Shown: positions 27,625-37,889 of the stretch, one piece after another | Position numbering within the stretch: the stretch's first letter is position 1 | Layout: every line of letters starts with the position of its first letter | Assembly: GCA_034520725.1 (NCBI GenBank) | Contig: JAXHNH010000025.1 | Location: 1 to 64,000, forward strand | Reading direction: 5' to 3' | DNA: 64,000 bases | Origin: Gracilimonas sp034520725 | GTDB lineage: Bacteria > Bacteroidota > Rhodothermia > Balneolales > Balneolaceae | Made by a program: the position numbers and the translations under genes | Notes under the pieces: model-generated | What the model was told of the DNA's origin: nothing | Databases searched by the model: none | What the model saw: the letters and a program-made list of their open reading frames with translations, nothing else

Positions 27625-28989
27625 GTGAAAAAACAATTTCTTTTATTCGCCTTACTGAGCGTAACTCTAATTAGTTGTGGCGGTGATAACTCAGAAGGCA
27701 ACGGAACATCGGGTTTTTCGGGCTTTGGTGGACCGGGGCAACGTACAACCAGTGTAGAAACCAGTGATATCCAATTAGGAACCATCGCGGAACAAGTTCG
27801 TTCCTACGGGAATGTTAAAGCACAGAACGTTATATCTGTACTGCCCCAGGTAAGCAATCGCATCACAAGGCTTTATGTTGATCTGGGTGATACAGTAAGT
27901 CAGGGACAAACCCTTGCCAAGATCTATGATGTTACTTTTCGGGATCAATTGGCTCAGGCCCGCTCGCAATTGGAACAAAGCAGAATAGCTGTTAAAAGAG
28001 ACAGTGCTGAGTACATGCGCCAGCAAACGCTGATGGACCGCGACCTAACTAGTGAAGCCGAGCTTGAAATAGCTGAAGCTGCCTATCAAAGTTCATTATC
28101 TCAATTTGAAGCTGCACGAGCTTCAGTGACTCAGGCTCAGGAAAATTTCAACAATACAGAAGTCAAATCTCCGGTAAACGGTGTCGTGATCTCAAGAGTA
28201 CAGGAAGAAGGTGACCTTGCAAATACAGGAACAGAATTATTTCAGATCGCAAGTACCAATGGCTACGAGTCTCGCATTTACCTCCCTGTTCAGGATTGGC
28301 GAACTGTCAATATCGGGCAGGAAGTAAACATGAGGGTTTCCAATGAAAGTGACGTTAGTGCCCGGGGCATTGTATCCAGAAAAAGTCCGCAGTTAGACCC
28401 CACCACAGGACTTGGTGAAGTTGTGATCACTCTCACATCTTCCGGTAACTCCATTTACCCGGGTGTTTTGGTTGAGAATGTGATCAATATCACTACTAAA
28501 GATCAGGTGATGATCGTACCACGAAGTGCTTTGGTTGAGCAGGTTGAAACGGTTATCAATCCTGAAACAAATACCATCGACCTTGATAGAACATACTCTG
28601 TTTTTGTATCCAGGGGTGACACCGTTGCTGAACGTCGCCCACTGGAATTGGGTATTGAGCAAGGTGATAGAATTGAAGTCTTGTCCGGACTGCTGCCAAG
28701 TGATAAGATCATCGTAACCGGACAAAGTGGCCTTGAAGACGGATCAAGAATATCAGTTGCTACAGGAGAACGTTTCCAGACGCCTGAGGAACGACAGATC
28801 AGCAATGAGGCCGAGAATCCCGGTGGTAGCCGAGCAACGGGTAACCAAAATCCACTGGCAAACATGAGTGAAGAAGAAAGAGCCGAAGCCAGAGAAAAGA
28901 TGCAGGGTATGTCGCGTGAAGAGCGAACAGCCTATCTGCGTGAGCTTCGCCAAAAACAGTCCGCTAATTCCGATTCAACCTCAAACTAA
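27625..28989 (+). CDS. RND efflux periplasmic adaptor (HlyD/MFP) lipoprotein
   Basis: The adaptor links inner-membrane RND permeases to an outer-membrane channel. The 454 residues start at a GTG (27625), and the lipobox LISC lies at 16-19. A split lipoyl domain is seen at NVISVLPQVSNRITRLYVD, then GDTVSQGQTLAKIYD, and, after an alpha-hairpin (about 110-170), NTEVKSPVNGVVISRVQEEG. Beta-barrel and membrane-proximal domains follow. A charged C-terminal tail (about 400-454, with SEEERAEAREKMQGMS) is unusual. It is the first gene of a three-gene operon, 9 bp before the first permease. No outer-membrane factor gene follows. Confidence 0.95.
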   Translation: MKKQFLLFALLSVTLISCGGDNSEGNGTSGFSGFGGPGQRTTSVETSDIQLGTIAEQVRSYGNVKAQNVISVLPQVSNRITRLYVDLGDTVSQGQTLAKIYDVTFRDQLAQARSQLEQSRIAVKRDSAEYMRQQTLMDRDLTSEAELEIAEAAYQSSLSQFEAARASVTQAQENFNNTEVKSPVNGVVISRVQEEGDLANTGTELFQIASTNGYESRIYLPVQDWRTVNIGQEVNMRVSNESDVSARGIVSRKSPQLDPTTGLGEVVITLTSSGNSIYPGVLVENVINITTKDQVMIVPRSALVEQVETVINPETNTIDLDRTYSVFVSRGDTVAERRPLELGIEQGDRIEVLSGLLPSDKIIVTGQSGLEDGSRISVATGERFQTPEERQISNEAENPGGSRATGNQNPLANMSEEERAEAREKMQGMSREERTAYLRELRQKQSANSDSTSN

Positions 28990-28998
28990 AAGGACATA

Positions 28999-31900
28999 AT
29001 GGGATCTTTATCCAAACTGGCGGTAGACCGCCCGATAACTTTTTTAATGGGGACCCTGATCCTGCTTGGGTTTGGTTTATTCGGACTGCAAAACCTGAGG
29101 CTGAATCTTTATCCTGATGTATCATTCCCAACTATTACTGTGTATACCAGCTACGAAGGTGTTGCACCGGAAGACATTGAAACCCTGGTTACCCGACCTA
29201 TTGAGGAATCTGTAGGCAGTATCAGCGGGATACGCAGAGTGCGCTCACTTTCAAGCCAGGGTGCATCTGTTGTTAAACTGAATTTTGAATGGGGAACAGA
29301 CCTCTACAAGGCCGAAAACGATGTTCGAAAGGAACTCGGCTTTGTGGAACGCTCCATACCAGATGATGCCGAAACTCCTCTCGTCTTTTCGTATGACCCA
29401 AATCAGGAGCCTATCGTGGTGCTGACGCTTACTTCAAATGCACGAAGTGCGCGAGAGCTTCGTACCTACTCAAAGCAGGTTCTTGAGCAACGCATAGAAC
29501 GTGTTAACGGTATAGCTTCTGCTGAGACTTCTGGTGGACTTGAGCGACAGATCAACGTACGTATAGATAATGAAAAGATGCGTCTTTATAATATCACCAT
29601 TGCTGAAATTGCTCAGAAACTACAGCAGGAAAATATTCAGGTTCCCGCCGGTCAGCTTACTGAAGGGAATACCAACTACTCCCTGCGCACACTCGGTGAA
29701 TTCAAGAATGTAGACCAGATACGAAACACCATCATCACCGTTAGAGACGGTCAGCCACTGTTATTGAAAGACATTGCCGATGTGATCGACGGCATCGAAC
29801 AACCCATTGGTAATGTTCGGGTAAATGGTGAAGATGGCATCGTACTAAACGTTTACCGTCAAAGTGATGCCAACGTTGTTACCGCGGCAAATTCAGTGGT
29901 TGACGGCCTGGATCAGATCCGCACAACTTTACCGGCCGATATCGAAGTGAGTGTTCTTACTAATAAAGCTGATTTCATTGAACAATCGATCAGTAACCTG
30001 CTTTGGACCGGTGTTCAGGCAATATTTCTGGTTGTTCTAATTCTTCTGATATTCCTCAGAAGTGGCCGATCAGCCACCATTATTGCCATATCCATACCGG
30101 TTTCGATCATTACCACATTTATGGTAATGGATCTGGCCGATCTTAGTTTGAATATTATCTCACTGTCTGGTCTTACACTGGCTGTTGGTCTCGTTGTTGA
30201 TAACGCTGTGGTAGTATTGGAAAACATATTCCGCTTCCGTGAGCAAGGAGCCGATCGAGACGAAGCTTCCGTAAGCGGAGCCAAGGAAGTTGCCGTACCT
30301 ATCATCGTGTCTACATTGACCACCCTGGTGGTTTTCCTCCCAATCCTTTTTGTACCGGGCATTGCAGGTTTCTTATTCCGTGACCTTGCCTTAACGATCT
30401 CATTCTCATTGATCGTCTCTACCTTTGTGGCTCTGACATTGATTCCTTTAATGGCATCACAGTTCTACAAGGAAGCCTCACAAAACATTAGTGCCAACAA
30501 TAAGATCGCTAACTACTTTGGTGAACTGCTCCAAAAGCTTGAGAATACTTACAACAGTCAGCTTCAAAAAGTGATCGACAAAAGCGGCTTGGTTGTACTG
30601 GCAGCCTTTATCCTGTTTGTTGCAAGTGTCCCGTTGTTTTATGTGATCGGTGGTGAATTTTTCCCACGGGTCGATGAAAATGCTTTTGTCCTGGAGGTTC
30701 AGCGCGAACCGGGTGTAAACCTGTTCGAACTGGAAAGATCAATGGGACAAGTTGAATCTATCGTTCGTCAGGAAGTATCGGAAGCGAAACTTATTGTATC
30801 TGATTATGGTGATAAAGAAGGCATTGAAGGCGCGGATGATCCCGGTGGATTTACCGGATCTGTTCGTGTTGAACTGGTTCCACAAAACGAACGCGACCGT
30901 ACGCAGGCAGAGATAAGCAGTAATTTAATGAGGCAGCTTCAGATCGTGCCCGGAGTAGAAATTCAGGAAGTCATCATCGATCCGCTAAGTCCGGACGGTG
31001 AAAACGGTTTGATCGTACAGATCTTTGGGTATGATCCTGAGATCAAAAAAGAACTCGCTGAAGGCGTAAAAGAAAGACTGCTTGATATTGATGGTATTAA
31101 CAACGTATTCAGTTCTGCAGATCAGGGCAGACCGGAGCTGAGACTGGTCATGGATCGTGAAAGGATATCACGCGTAGGCATGACAACCAATCAGGTTGCA
31201 AGCGCTGTCAGCAATGCCGTAAAAGGAAATGTGGCAACCTCTTTTGTAGATCAGGGCATAGAATTTGAAGTTGTAGTTGAGCTGGATCCAAAGGATAAAT
31301 CACAATCTGTTGACCTGGCTAACATTCAGATCCAAACGCCGACAGGTGAATGGATGCCTTTAAAAAATCTGGCCAGAGTGGAAAGGTTCACTGGCCCAAC
31401 GAATGTACTTAGAATCGATCAGGAACGTGTGGCTGAAGTGACGGCAGAACTTGCCGGTATTGATCTCGCTGCAGCTTCTGAACGAGCTCGTTCAACCCTC
31501 GATCAGGTTAACTGGCCCGATGAGTATCGGTATGAGATCTCCGGAACAGCCGAAGAACAGTCCGAATCTTTTAGCTACCTGATGTTTGCTTTCATGATCG
31601 CAGGCATACTAACCTATATGGTCATGGCTTCACAGTTTGAAAGCCTGATCGAACCATTTATTATTATTCTAACTATTCCCCTGGCTCTCACCGGAGTCTT
31701 GGTAATGCTTTTTATAACAGGTACCTCAATTAGTGTTACCTCCATGGTTGGGCTTATCCTGTTGACCGGAATTGTGGTAAACAACGGTATAGTAATGATC
31801 GATTATATCAAGATCTTACAGGCAAGAGGAATGAAACGCGAAAAGGCTATTGTTGATGGAGCTACACGTCGTTTGCGTCCAATTTTAATGACTGCATTTA

Positions 31901-32127
31901 CAACTATACTATCTATGGTGCCACTGGCTCTTGAGCTGGGTTCAGGTTCCGAAACTTGGAGCCCAATGGCAAGAACAGTGATCGGTGGTTTAACCATGAG
32001 TACGCTCCTGATGTTATTTGTGGTACCATGTTTTTACAACATCATAAACGGATTGGTGGAACGACTTGGTTTTGATGCGGTTCACAAAGAAGATCCACTT
32101 GCTAAAACCCAAGAGGCACTCGCATGA
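28999..32127 (+). CDS. RND efflux permease, first of two
   Basis: A 1,042-residue proton-driven inner-membrane transporter. The N-terminal segment with RPITFLMGTLILLGFGLFGL, the two large periplasmic loops and a second half starting near 540 (GLVVLAAFILFVASVPLFYV) are typical of the AcrB/HAE group. In TM4, LAVGLVVDNAVVVLEN (394-409) has D401 followed by N402, where AcrB has the D407-D408 pair. The end has TGIVVNNGIVMIDYI and RPILMTAFTTILSMVPLAL. Its stop overlaps the start of the next permease (ATGA). Substrates cannot be inferred. Confidence 0.95.
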   Translation: MGSLSKLAVDRPITFLMGTLILLGFGLFGLQNLRLNLYPDVSFPTITVYTSYEGVAPEDIETLVTRPIEESVGSISGIRRVRSLSSQGASVVKLNFEWGTDLYKAENDVRKELGFVERSIPDDAETPLVFSYDPNQEPIVVLTLTSNARSARELRTYSKQVLEQRIERVNGIASAETSGGLERQINVRIDNEKMRLYNITIAEIAQKLQQENIQVPAGQLTEGNTNYSLRTLGEFKNVDQIRNTIITVRDGQPLLLKDIADVIDGIEQPIGNVRVNGEDGIVLNVYRQSDANVVTAANSVVDGLDQIRTTLPADIEVSVLTNKADFIEQSISNLLWTGVQAIFLVVLILLIFLRSGRSATIIAISIPVSIITTFMVMDLADLSLNIISLSGLTLAVGLVVDNAVVVLENIFRFREQGADRDEASVSGAKEVAVPIIVSTLTTLVVFLPILFVPGIAGFLFRDLALTISFSLIVSTFVALTLIPLMASQFYKEASQNISANNKIANYFGELLQKLENTYNSQLQKVIDKSGLVVLAAFILFVASVPLFYVIGGEFFPRVDENAFVLEVQREPGVNLFELERSMGQVESIVRQEVSEAKLIVSDYGDKEGIEGADDPGGFTGSVRVELVPQNERDRTQAEISSNLMRQLQIVPGVEIQEVIIDPLSPDGENGLIVQIFGYDPEIKKELAEGVKERLLDIDGINNVFSSADQGRPELRLVMDRERISRVGMTTNQVASAVSNAVKGNVATSFVDQGIEFEVVVELDPKDKSQSVDLANIQIQTPTGEWMPLKNLARVERFTGPTNVLRIDQERVAEVTAELAGIDLAAASERARSTLDQVNWPDEYRYEISGTAEEQSESFSYLMFAFMIAGILTYMVMASQFESLIEPFIIILTIPLALTGVLVMLFITGTSISVTSMVGLILLTGIVVNNGIVMIDYIKILQARGMKREKAIVDGATRRLRPILMTAFTTILSMVPLALELGSGSETWSPMARTVIGGLTMSTLLMLFVVPCFYNIINGLVERLGFDAVHKEDPLAKTQEALA

Positions 32128-35100
32128 AAAAGTTTTCATTAGCAGGCAGTATTTTAAAACGGCCGATCACGGTCATAATGATGACCCTGATAGTCATAGG
32201 ATTCGGTGTGTTCTCTCTCACCAATCTGAAGGTTACTCTTTACCCGTCTTTCAACATCCCTGTATTGGCGGTTTCAGCCGGATATAATAATGTGGCTCCG
32301 GAAGATATCAATAGGATCATTGTGAATCCTATTGAAGGTGCTTTGTCTGCCATTGAAGGTATCGAAACGCTGGAAGCACGCGTTAGCCGGGGTAGTGCAT
32401 TCATTATTTTACGGTTACGTGACGGATCAGACATTCGAAAAACTGAGTTGAAAGTTCGTAAAGCTATTGATCAGATCAGGGGTGACCTCCCACAACAAGC
32501 CCGTGAACCGGTGATCTTTCAATTCGATCCTGAAAACAGGCCCATTATGCGCCTCAGTATTGATGCTGAGAACAGAGGACTTGATGAACTTAGAAATATC
32601 GGGCTTGAACTGGTTGAAACGAGATTAGAACGCATTGAGGGCCTAGCCTCCGCTGAAACTCAGGGTGGGTTAGAGCGTCGGATCTACGTGGATGTTTCAC
32701 CTATGTCTCTGGCGCAACACAATATGGTTCCGCAGGATATTGAAGGGGCACTGCGGTCTAATAACGTACAGCTGCCGATAGGAAATGTTGTATCAGAAAA
32801 GATCAACTACAGCATTCGGGCTGAATCAACCTACGAAACGGTAGATCAGATAAAAAATACCATCATAAGAATGTCTGAAAATGGCATTCCCATTCGCGTG
32901 AGTGATGTGGCCGATGTCTCTGATGGGTTTACAGATATCACCTCCCTGGTTAAAGTTAATGGCAAGAATAGTGTCTCAGTTGAGGTACAAAAGAACTCTG
33001 ATGCCAACACCCTCGATGTAGTCACCGAAGTGAAGAACATGGTTCCTGAGATCAATGAGATCCTGCCGCCCGGTGTGACTCTACGTGTTCTTTCTGATGA
33101 AGGCAAAACCATTGAAGATTCCATAAACAATCTATCTCAGTCTGCATTGGCAGCACTTGTTGTCGTGATTCTTGTTATTCTCATATTCATGGGTGGCTGG
33201 CGAATATCCTTGGTTGTGGCTTCATCCATACCTGTTTCCATTGCCGCTACCTTTGCAGCCATGTATGCTGCAGACCTGACTCTGAATATTTTAACGATCT
33301 CAGCACTTGCCCTTGCCATTGGTCTATTGGTCGATAACTCGATCGTGGTGACTGAGAGTATAGCCCGCAAGCTGGAAGAAGGTCTATCTCGTTTCGATGC
33401 AGCTCTGAAAGGAACCAACGAAGTTATTGGTGCCCTGCTCGGTTCAACCCTTACCACACTGGGAGTGTTTATCCCCATTATTCTTATTTCAGGAACACAG
33501 GGAGCTTTCTTCAGAGAGTTTGCCTATGCTATTTGTTTTGCCATTGGCTTCTCCTTCCTTTCGTCGATTATACTGGTACCGGTGATCTCCCTGCTAACAC
33601 TCGATGCCAAACAGTTCAACACCAAGAACCTGGCCTTTAAAGGGATCTCAAAACTTGAAAAATTGTATACTATCTCCCTTTCATGGTTATTCCAGCATAA
33701 ATGGATCCCTCTTTCTGCTATGATATTGATCGCGGGCGGTACTTTTATGCTGTATACAAACATCCAAAAATCAGGGTTCCCGGAAGCAGATTCCGGTCAG
33801 ATCGATGTAAACATCAGTTTACCTGAAGGAAGTCAGTTGATTCGCACGGCTGATGTGTTGGATGAATTCAGCCGCCGGGTAGATGAAATGCCGGAAGTTG
33901 AGACCATTATATCCAATATTGGCCGGAGCCGATGGAGCAGCAATAGTAACCGGGGTGAGATCAGTCTTACTTTGGTGCCTGAAACGAAGCGAGAGATCAG
34001 CAGTACAGACTTTGCAGCAAAGCTTCGTCAGGAATTGACCTCACCGGGCGTTGATGTTCGGGTACGTGTAGAAGGTGGCGGTTTACGCTTTGGCCGTGGC
34101 TGGGATTCCGGTGGAAATTCAATACGCCTAAGTCTTATAGGTGCAGAGATTGAGCAATTGCTTGCTATCTCTCAAAAGATTGAAGCCAATCTGATGGACG
34201 ATCCCACAGTAATAGACGTGGATAATGGCCGAACGGATCCAACTCCGGAGCTTCATTTTATTGCAGACCGTGAACGGCTGGCGCGACTTGGTACCAACCT
34301 AAATACCATTGCAAGTGCTTTAAGAACACAGACATTAGGTAACCAAGCCGGCTATTTTATCAATGAAGGACGTGAGATCCCTATCGAAGTCAGGACTCAA
34401 AAAGAACAACTCACCAGTCGTGAACAGCTCTTTGACCTGGAGGTATTTCAATTTGAGGATCAAAGAATTCCCGTTTCGGCTGTTGGGCAGTTTATACCGG
34501 TTCGCGGTGTGGATTCCTTTCAACGCCGAGACCGTGAGACAGTTTTGGACGTAAACATTCAGGTTCAGGGTAATGCCCTGGAATACGAAAGTGTGATCCG
34601 GAATTTCATTGAATCTGAGATCATTTTACCGGATGGTTACCGTTACGAATTTACAGGTGGAACTGCAGAAACTCAGCAAGGTCAGTCTGAATTTGGCTTT
34701 GCTCTGCTTGCTGCTCTGATTCTGATGTTTATGATCATGGCCTCATTGTTTGAGAATTTCAGGGATCCCTTCGTGATCTGGTTGTGCATTCCCCTCGCTA
34801 TGTTCGGCGCTCTTGCATTTCTTTACCTGATCGGTGACCCTCTGAGTACCACAGCCAATATTGGTATGTTTATGCTGGTGGGTATCATTGTCAACAACGG
34901 AATTGTTCTTGTCGATTACATGCATCTTTACACAAAAGGCATGGAGTATGATTTACTGAACCGTAAGTCAGTGAGCTGGAAGAACATGTTTATTCCGGTA
35001 TTCTTCTGGAAAGAAAAACCAACGGTCAAGGATTCCAAACTGCTGAAGGAGATCCTGGAAGCCTGCCGAAGAAGAATGCGACCAATTTTGCTGACAGCCA

Positions 35101-35315
35101 TTACCACGATCTGTTCCATGATACCTCTCTCACTTGAGATCGGATCCGGAGCTGAAACATGGTCACCTTTGGCTAAAGCCGTGATCGGGGGGCTGTTGTT
35201 TGGCTCCCTATTAACCCTTTTCATCACCCCGGTACTATCCGTTTCTCTTAGTATGACTATCGAATGGTTCAAGGAATTATTCAAAAGCAGGAAAACTGAG
35301 GCAGTAAAAGCCTGA
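32124..35315 (+). CDS. RND efflux permease, second of two
   Basis: A second full-length RND permease of 1,063 residues, starting in the stop codon of the first. It has the same layout: RPITVIMMTLIVIGFGVFSL at the N-terminus, TM4 with LAIGLLVDNSIVVTES (397-412, D404-N405), and the C-terminal VGIIVNNGIVLVDYM and RMRPILLTAITTICSMIPLS. A roughly 25-residue insertion around 945-970 (MFIPVFFWKEKP) lies in the last cytoplasmic loop and is not in the first copy. Two adjacent, translationally coupled permeases sharing one adaptor suggest a heteromeric pump, as known for MdtB-MdtC. This is an inference. Confidence 0.95.
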   Translation: MKKFSLAGSILKRPITVIMMTLIVIGFGVFSLTNLKVTLYPSFNIPVLAVSAGYNNVAPEDINRIIVNPIEGALSAIEGIETLEARVSRGSAFIILRLRDGSDIRKTELKVRKAIDQIRGDLPQQAREPVIFQFDPENRPIMRLSIDAENRGLDELRNIGLELVETRLERIEGLASAETQGGLERRIYVDVSPMSLAQHNMVPQDIEGALRSNNVQLPIGNVVSEKINYSIRAESTYETVDQIKNTIIRMSENGIPIRVSDVADVSDGFTDITSLVKVNGKNSVSVEVQKNSDANTLDVVTEVKNMVPEINEILPPGVTLRVLSDEGKTIEDSINNLSQSALAALVVVILVILIFMGGWRISLVVASSIPVSIAATFAAMYAADLTLNILTISALALAIGLLVDNSIVVTESIARKLEEGLSRFDAALKGTNEVIGALLGSTLTTLGVFIPIILISGTQGAFFREFAYAICFAIGFSFLSSIILVPVISLLTLDAKQFNTKNLAFKGISKLEKLYTISLSWLFQHKWIPLSAMILIAGGTFMLYTNIQKSGFPEADSGQIDVNISLPEGSQLIRTADVLDEFSRRVDEMPEVETIISNIGRSRWSSNSNRGEISLTLVPETKREISSTDFAAKLRQELTSPGVDVRVRVEGGGLRFGRGWDSGGNSIRLSLIGAEIEQLLAISQKIEANLMDDPTVIDVDNGRTDPTPELHFIADRERLARLGTNLNTIASALRTQTLGNQAGYFINEGREIPIEVRTQKEQLTSREQLFDLEVFQFEDQRIPVSAVGQFIPVRGVDSFQRRDRETVLDVNIQVQGNALEYESVIRNFIESEIILPDGYRYEFTGGTAETQQGQSEFGFALLAALILMFMIMASLFENFRDPFVIWLCIPLAMFGALAFLYLIGDPLSTTANIGMFMLVGIIVNNGIVLVDYMHLYTKGMEYDLLNRKSVSWKNMFIPVFFWKEKPTVKDSKLLKEILEACRRRMRPILLTAITTICSMIPLSLEIGSGAETWSPLAKAVIGGLLFGSLLTLFITPVLSVSLSMTIEWFKELFKSRKTEAVKA

Positions 35316-35422
35316 TTATTAGCATAAACAGATAAAAAATCGCTGTAAATACGTATCGCACATATGGAAATTGGAACTTGTTCTGCCTATACTTGTTTTA
35401 AATAACAAAAAGGAGAAATATT

Positions 35423-35746
35423 ATGAGTAGATCATCAGATTTTATTTCAGGAATACTATCAGGAGCACTTGTTGGAGCTGTTTTTGCCCTGCTATATGCA
35501 CCTGATTCGGGTAAAAATACACGGGATCGTCTTTCCTATAAATTAAGTGAATACTACGATGAGTTGAATGACTTGATCGAAGAGTTGAAAGATGAAAAAG
35601 AGACCCTTATTTCAGAAGCCAAAGATAAAGGTGACAAGGTAGTACTTGATGCCAAAGAAAAAGCGGAAGGCCTTATAGCTGAAGCCGAACTACTTCTGGA
35701 ATCCATCGAAACAGCAAAAGAAAAGTCAGCTAAGAAAAAAGACTGA
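35423..35746 (+). CDS. YtxH-like domain protein
   Basis: A 107-residue protein with an N-terminal glycine-rich membrane segment (about 5-27, ISGILSGALVGAVFALLYA), then PDSGKNTRDRLSYKL and a long lysine/glutamate-rich coiled coil to the end. This is the YtxH layout seen in stress-related small proteins; a precise role is unknown. A strong ribosome binding site (AAGGAG) precedes the ATG, suggesting high expression. It stands alone between the efflux operon and a repeat-bearing spacer. Confidence 0.85.
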   Translation: MSRSSDFISGILSGALVGAVFALLYAPDSGKNTRDRLSYKLSEYYDELNDLIEELKDEKETLISEAKDKGDKVVLDAKEKAEGLIAEAELLLESIETAKEKSAKKKD

Positions 35747-36133
35747 TCCTTTTAATCTATTTTACAAGTTTGAAGTCCCTTGCATTTATTTGTCAGGGAC
35801 TTTTTTTTTGGATGAATAAACCTGTTTTATTCATCTTATGCTCGTTAAGTTGCTCCATTGCGCGAGGCCTGTCTGCCGGACTAGGTAAGCTCTGCCTCAC
35901 ACTGTTTAACTCTCAAAACCACTCTCTGCTATCCCCCATACAAAGTAATTGATATTAGACCTGCACAGTAATTTCAAAACCTTTCTTAGTAGTTTGAGGC
36001 GGAGCCTCTATGGGGCATTGCGGAGCAGAGCGCCAATACCAAAATTAAACTTTGTAGGCCTTAGTATTTCCACCTTGCTTTTTTCCCCGTCATTGGCTAA
36101 TTCCCGATACCCACTAATCAAGACATTGGGAAC
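35747..36133. other. Non-coding spacer with a REP-like element
   Basis: Between the YtxH-like gene and the class V PLP enzyme I see no gene. Short open frames here cross palindromes and lack ribosome binding sites. The spacer holds the paired palindrome described at 35996-36040 and presumably the promoter of the downstream operon near its right end. Confidence 0.6.
35996..36040. repeat. REP-like paired palindromes, second copy
   Basis: GAGGCGGAGCCTC (35996-36008) is followed by TATGGGGCATT and then a GGAGC-centred unit bounded by ATTG and CAAT. The layout matches the element at 13753-13797, including GGAGC centres and the (G)GGxxxGCATT linker. It supports a dispersed family. Confidence 0.45.
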
Positions 36134-37423
36134 ATGGAATCACGTAAACAATTTTTGAAAAAATTTGGAGCCGCAGCCGCCGCATTAGGTGCCGGTGCTT
36201 TCTTCAGTCCACTTAAAGCCAAAGAGATCGCCAGAGATCTGAAGCAATTTACCGGAACTGCGTCTGATATTGCTCAGAATGAAGATTACTGGGCACGTGT
36301 TCAACAGGCATTTACCGTAGACCGTAGCCTCATCAACCTGAACAATGGTGGGGTGAGCCCTTCCCCCGATTTTGTTCAAGCAGCCATGAAAAAGCACCTG
36401 GACTTTTCGAATCAGGCTCCCGTTTACAATATGTGGCGAATTCTGGAACCGCGGAGGGAAGGAGTTCGTCAGCGTATCGCACGAAACTTTGGCGTTGATT
36501 CCGAAGAGATCGCCCTCACTAGAAATGCCTCCGAAAGCCTTCAGATCTGTCAGTTTGGTTTTGACTTGAAAGCCGGTGATGAAGTCCTGACCACCGATCA
36601 GGATTATCCGCGCATGATAAACACATTCTTGCAGCGTGAACGGCGGGATGGGATCACACTTAATCAGATCAGCATTCCGGTTCCCATAGAAGATGATGAA
36701 AAGATCGTACGGCTTTTTGAGGAAGCCATTACTCCAAATACAAAACTGATACTGATGTGCCACATTATCAATCTGACCGGACAAATATTGCCTGTCAAGA
36801 AAGTGGTACAAATGGCTCGTAAGAAAGGCGTGCCGGTTATAGTGGATGGAGCTCACGCATACGCCCATTTTGATTTCAAGCACGAAGATCTGGATTGTGA
36901 TTATTACACAAGCAGCCTGCATAAGTGGCTTTTTGCTCCACACGGTACCGGACTTCTGTACGTAAGAAAGAATAAGATCAAAGACCTATGGCCATTAATG
37001 GCAGCATCCGAGTCACAGGATGAAGACATTCGCAAGTTTGAGGAGATCGGCACCCATCCTGCTGCAAATTATCTGGCGATCGGGGAAGCCTTAACCTTCC
37101 ATGAGGGTATCGGTTCAAAACGAAAAGAAGCCCGGCTTAAATACCTGAATGATCTCTGGATAGATGAGATCGTGGATGGCAAGAAAGTGGTATTGCATAC
37201 AAGTCGGAATCCTAAATATGCTTGTGGAATTGCAACGGTACAGATCAAAGGACTCGAACCCGGTGAACTAAATAGTGCATTGTGGAATGAACATCGAATT
37301 ATCACCACACCTATTGTTCACGATCAATTCAAGGGCATCAGGGTCACACCAAGTGTTTATACGACCCATGAAGAAATAGCCCGATTTACATCAGCTATGA
37401 AAAAACAGATCAACAAAGTTTAA
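36134..37423 (+). CDS. Class V aminotransferase-fold PLP enzyme with Tat-like leader
   Basis: A 429-residue PLP-dependent enzyme. The N-terminus has SRKQFLKKF followed by an alanine-rich hydrophobic stretch (to about 25), which resembles a Tat signal with RK instead of RR, so export of the folded holoenzyme is likely. The fold has NNGGVSPSPDFV (70-81), TRNASESLQ (129-137), PVIVDGAHAYAH (234-245) with D238 and H241 on the cofactor, and K264 in SSLHKWLFAPHGTG as the PLP lysine. It resembles isopenicillin-N epimerase, cysteine desulfurase-like and kynureninase-like members; the reaction is unknown. It precedes a lipoprotein RidA by six bases, then an M20 amidohydrolase. Confidence 0.88.
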   Translation: MESRKQFLKKFGAAAAALGAGAFFSPLKAKEIARDLKQFTGTASDIAQNEDYWARVQQAFTVDRSLINLNNGGVSPSPDFVQAAMKKHLDFSNQAPVYNMWRILEPRREGVRQRIARNFGVDSEEIALTRNASESLQICQFGFDLKAGDEVLTTDQDYPRMINTFLQRERRDGITLNQISIPVPIEDDEKIVRLFEEAITPNTKLILMCHIINLTGQILPVKKVVQMARKKGVPVIVDGAHAYAHFDFKHEDLDCDYYTSSLHKWLFAPHGTGLLYVRKNKIKDLWPLMAASESQDEDIRKFEEIGTHPAANYLAIGEALTFHEGIGSKRKEARLKYLNDLWIDEIVDGKKVVLHTSRNPKYACGIATVQIKGLEPGELNSALWNEHRIITTPIVHDQFKGIRVTPSVYTTHEEIARFTSAMKKQINKV

Positions 37424-37428
37424 ACAAA

Positions 37429-37884
37429 ATGAGATACCTACTTTTATTACTACCCTTATTTTTAACATTCTCCTGCGTTAAAATGGAAACATCCACTCAA
37501 ACCAAACAGGTCATAAGAACTAATAATGCTCCGGCCCCGGCTTCAGAAGGTGTGTATTCACAGGCCATTGAATCCGGAAATACACTCTACCTCTCAGGTC
37601 AGATCGGACTGATTCCTGAAACCCGCGAACTGGCTGGTGATGATCTTGATACACAAACTCATCAAACCCTGAAGAATATTAAAGCAGTTCTCGAAGCTGC
37701 CGGTTATTCTATGTCTGACGTGGTGAAAGCACAGGTTTTCCTGGATGATATGAATGACTATGCAGTCTTCAACGAAATTTACACCACCTATTTCACCGAG
37801 GATCCACCCGCCCGTGCTGTGGTTGAAGTCAGCCGCATTCCGCTGGATGCCAAAGTTGAGATCATGGTTACCGCAAGCAAATAA
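37429..37884 (+). CDS. RidA-family imine deaminase, lipoprotein form
   Basis: RidA proteins hydrolyse reactive enamines and imines released by PLP enzymes. This 151-residue member has a lipobox (LTFSC, cysteine 16), so it is predicted to sit in the envelope rather than the cytoplasm. The core has EGVYSQAIESGNTLYLSGQI and GLIPETRELAG. R129 (in PPARAVVEVSRIPL) and E144 (in DAKVEIMVTA) match the carboxylate-binding arginine and catalytic glutamate of active RidA. It follows the Tat-like PLP enzyme by 5 bp and precedes an M20 enzyme by 5 bp. Neighbours and location suggest it serves the exported PLP enzyme. Confidence 0.9.
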   Translation: MRYLLLLLPLFLTFSCVKMETSTQTKQVIRTNNAPAPASEGVYSQAIESGNTLYLSGQIGLIPETRELAGDDLDTQTHQTLKNIKAVLEAAGYSMSDVVKAQVFLDDMNDYAVFNEIYTTYFTEDPPARAVVEVSRIPLDAKVEIMVTASK

Positions 37885-37889
37885 ACGAT

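Noticed and set aside
36185..36943. 252-codon minus-strand open frame
   Set aside because: It lies entirely opposite the class V PLP enzyme, whose catalytic motifs are clear.
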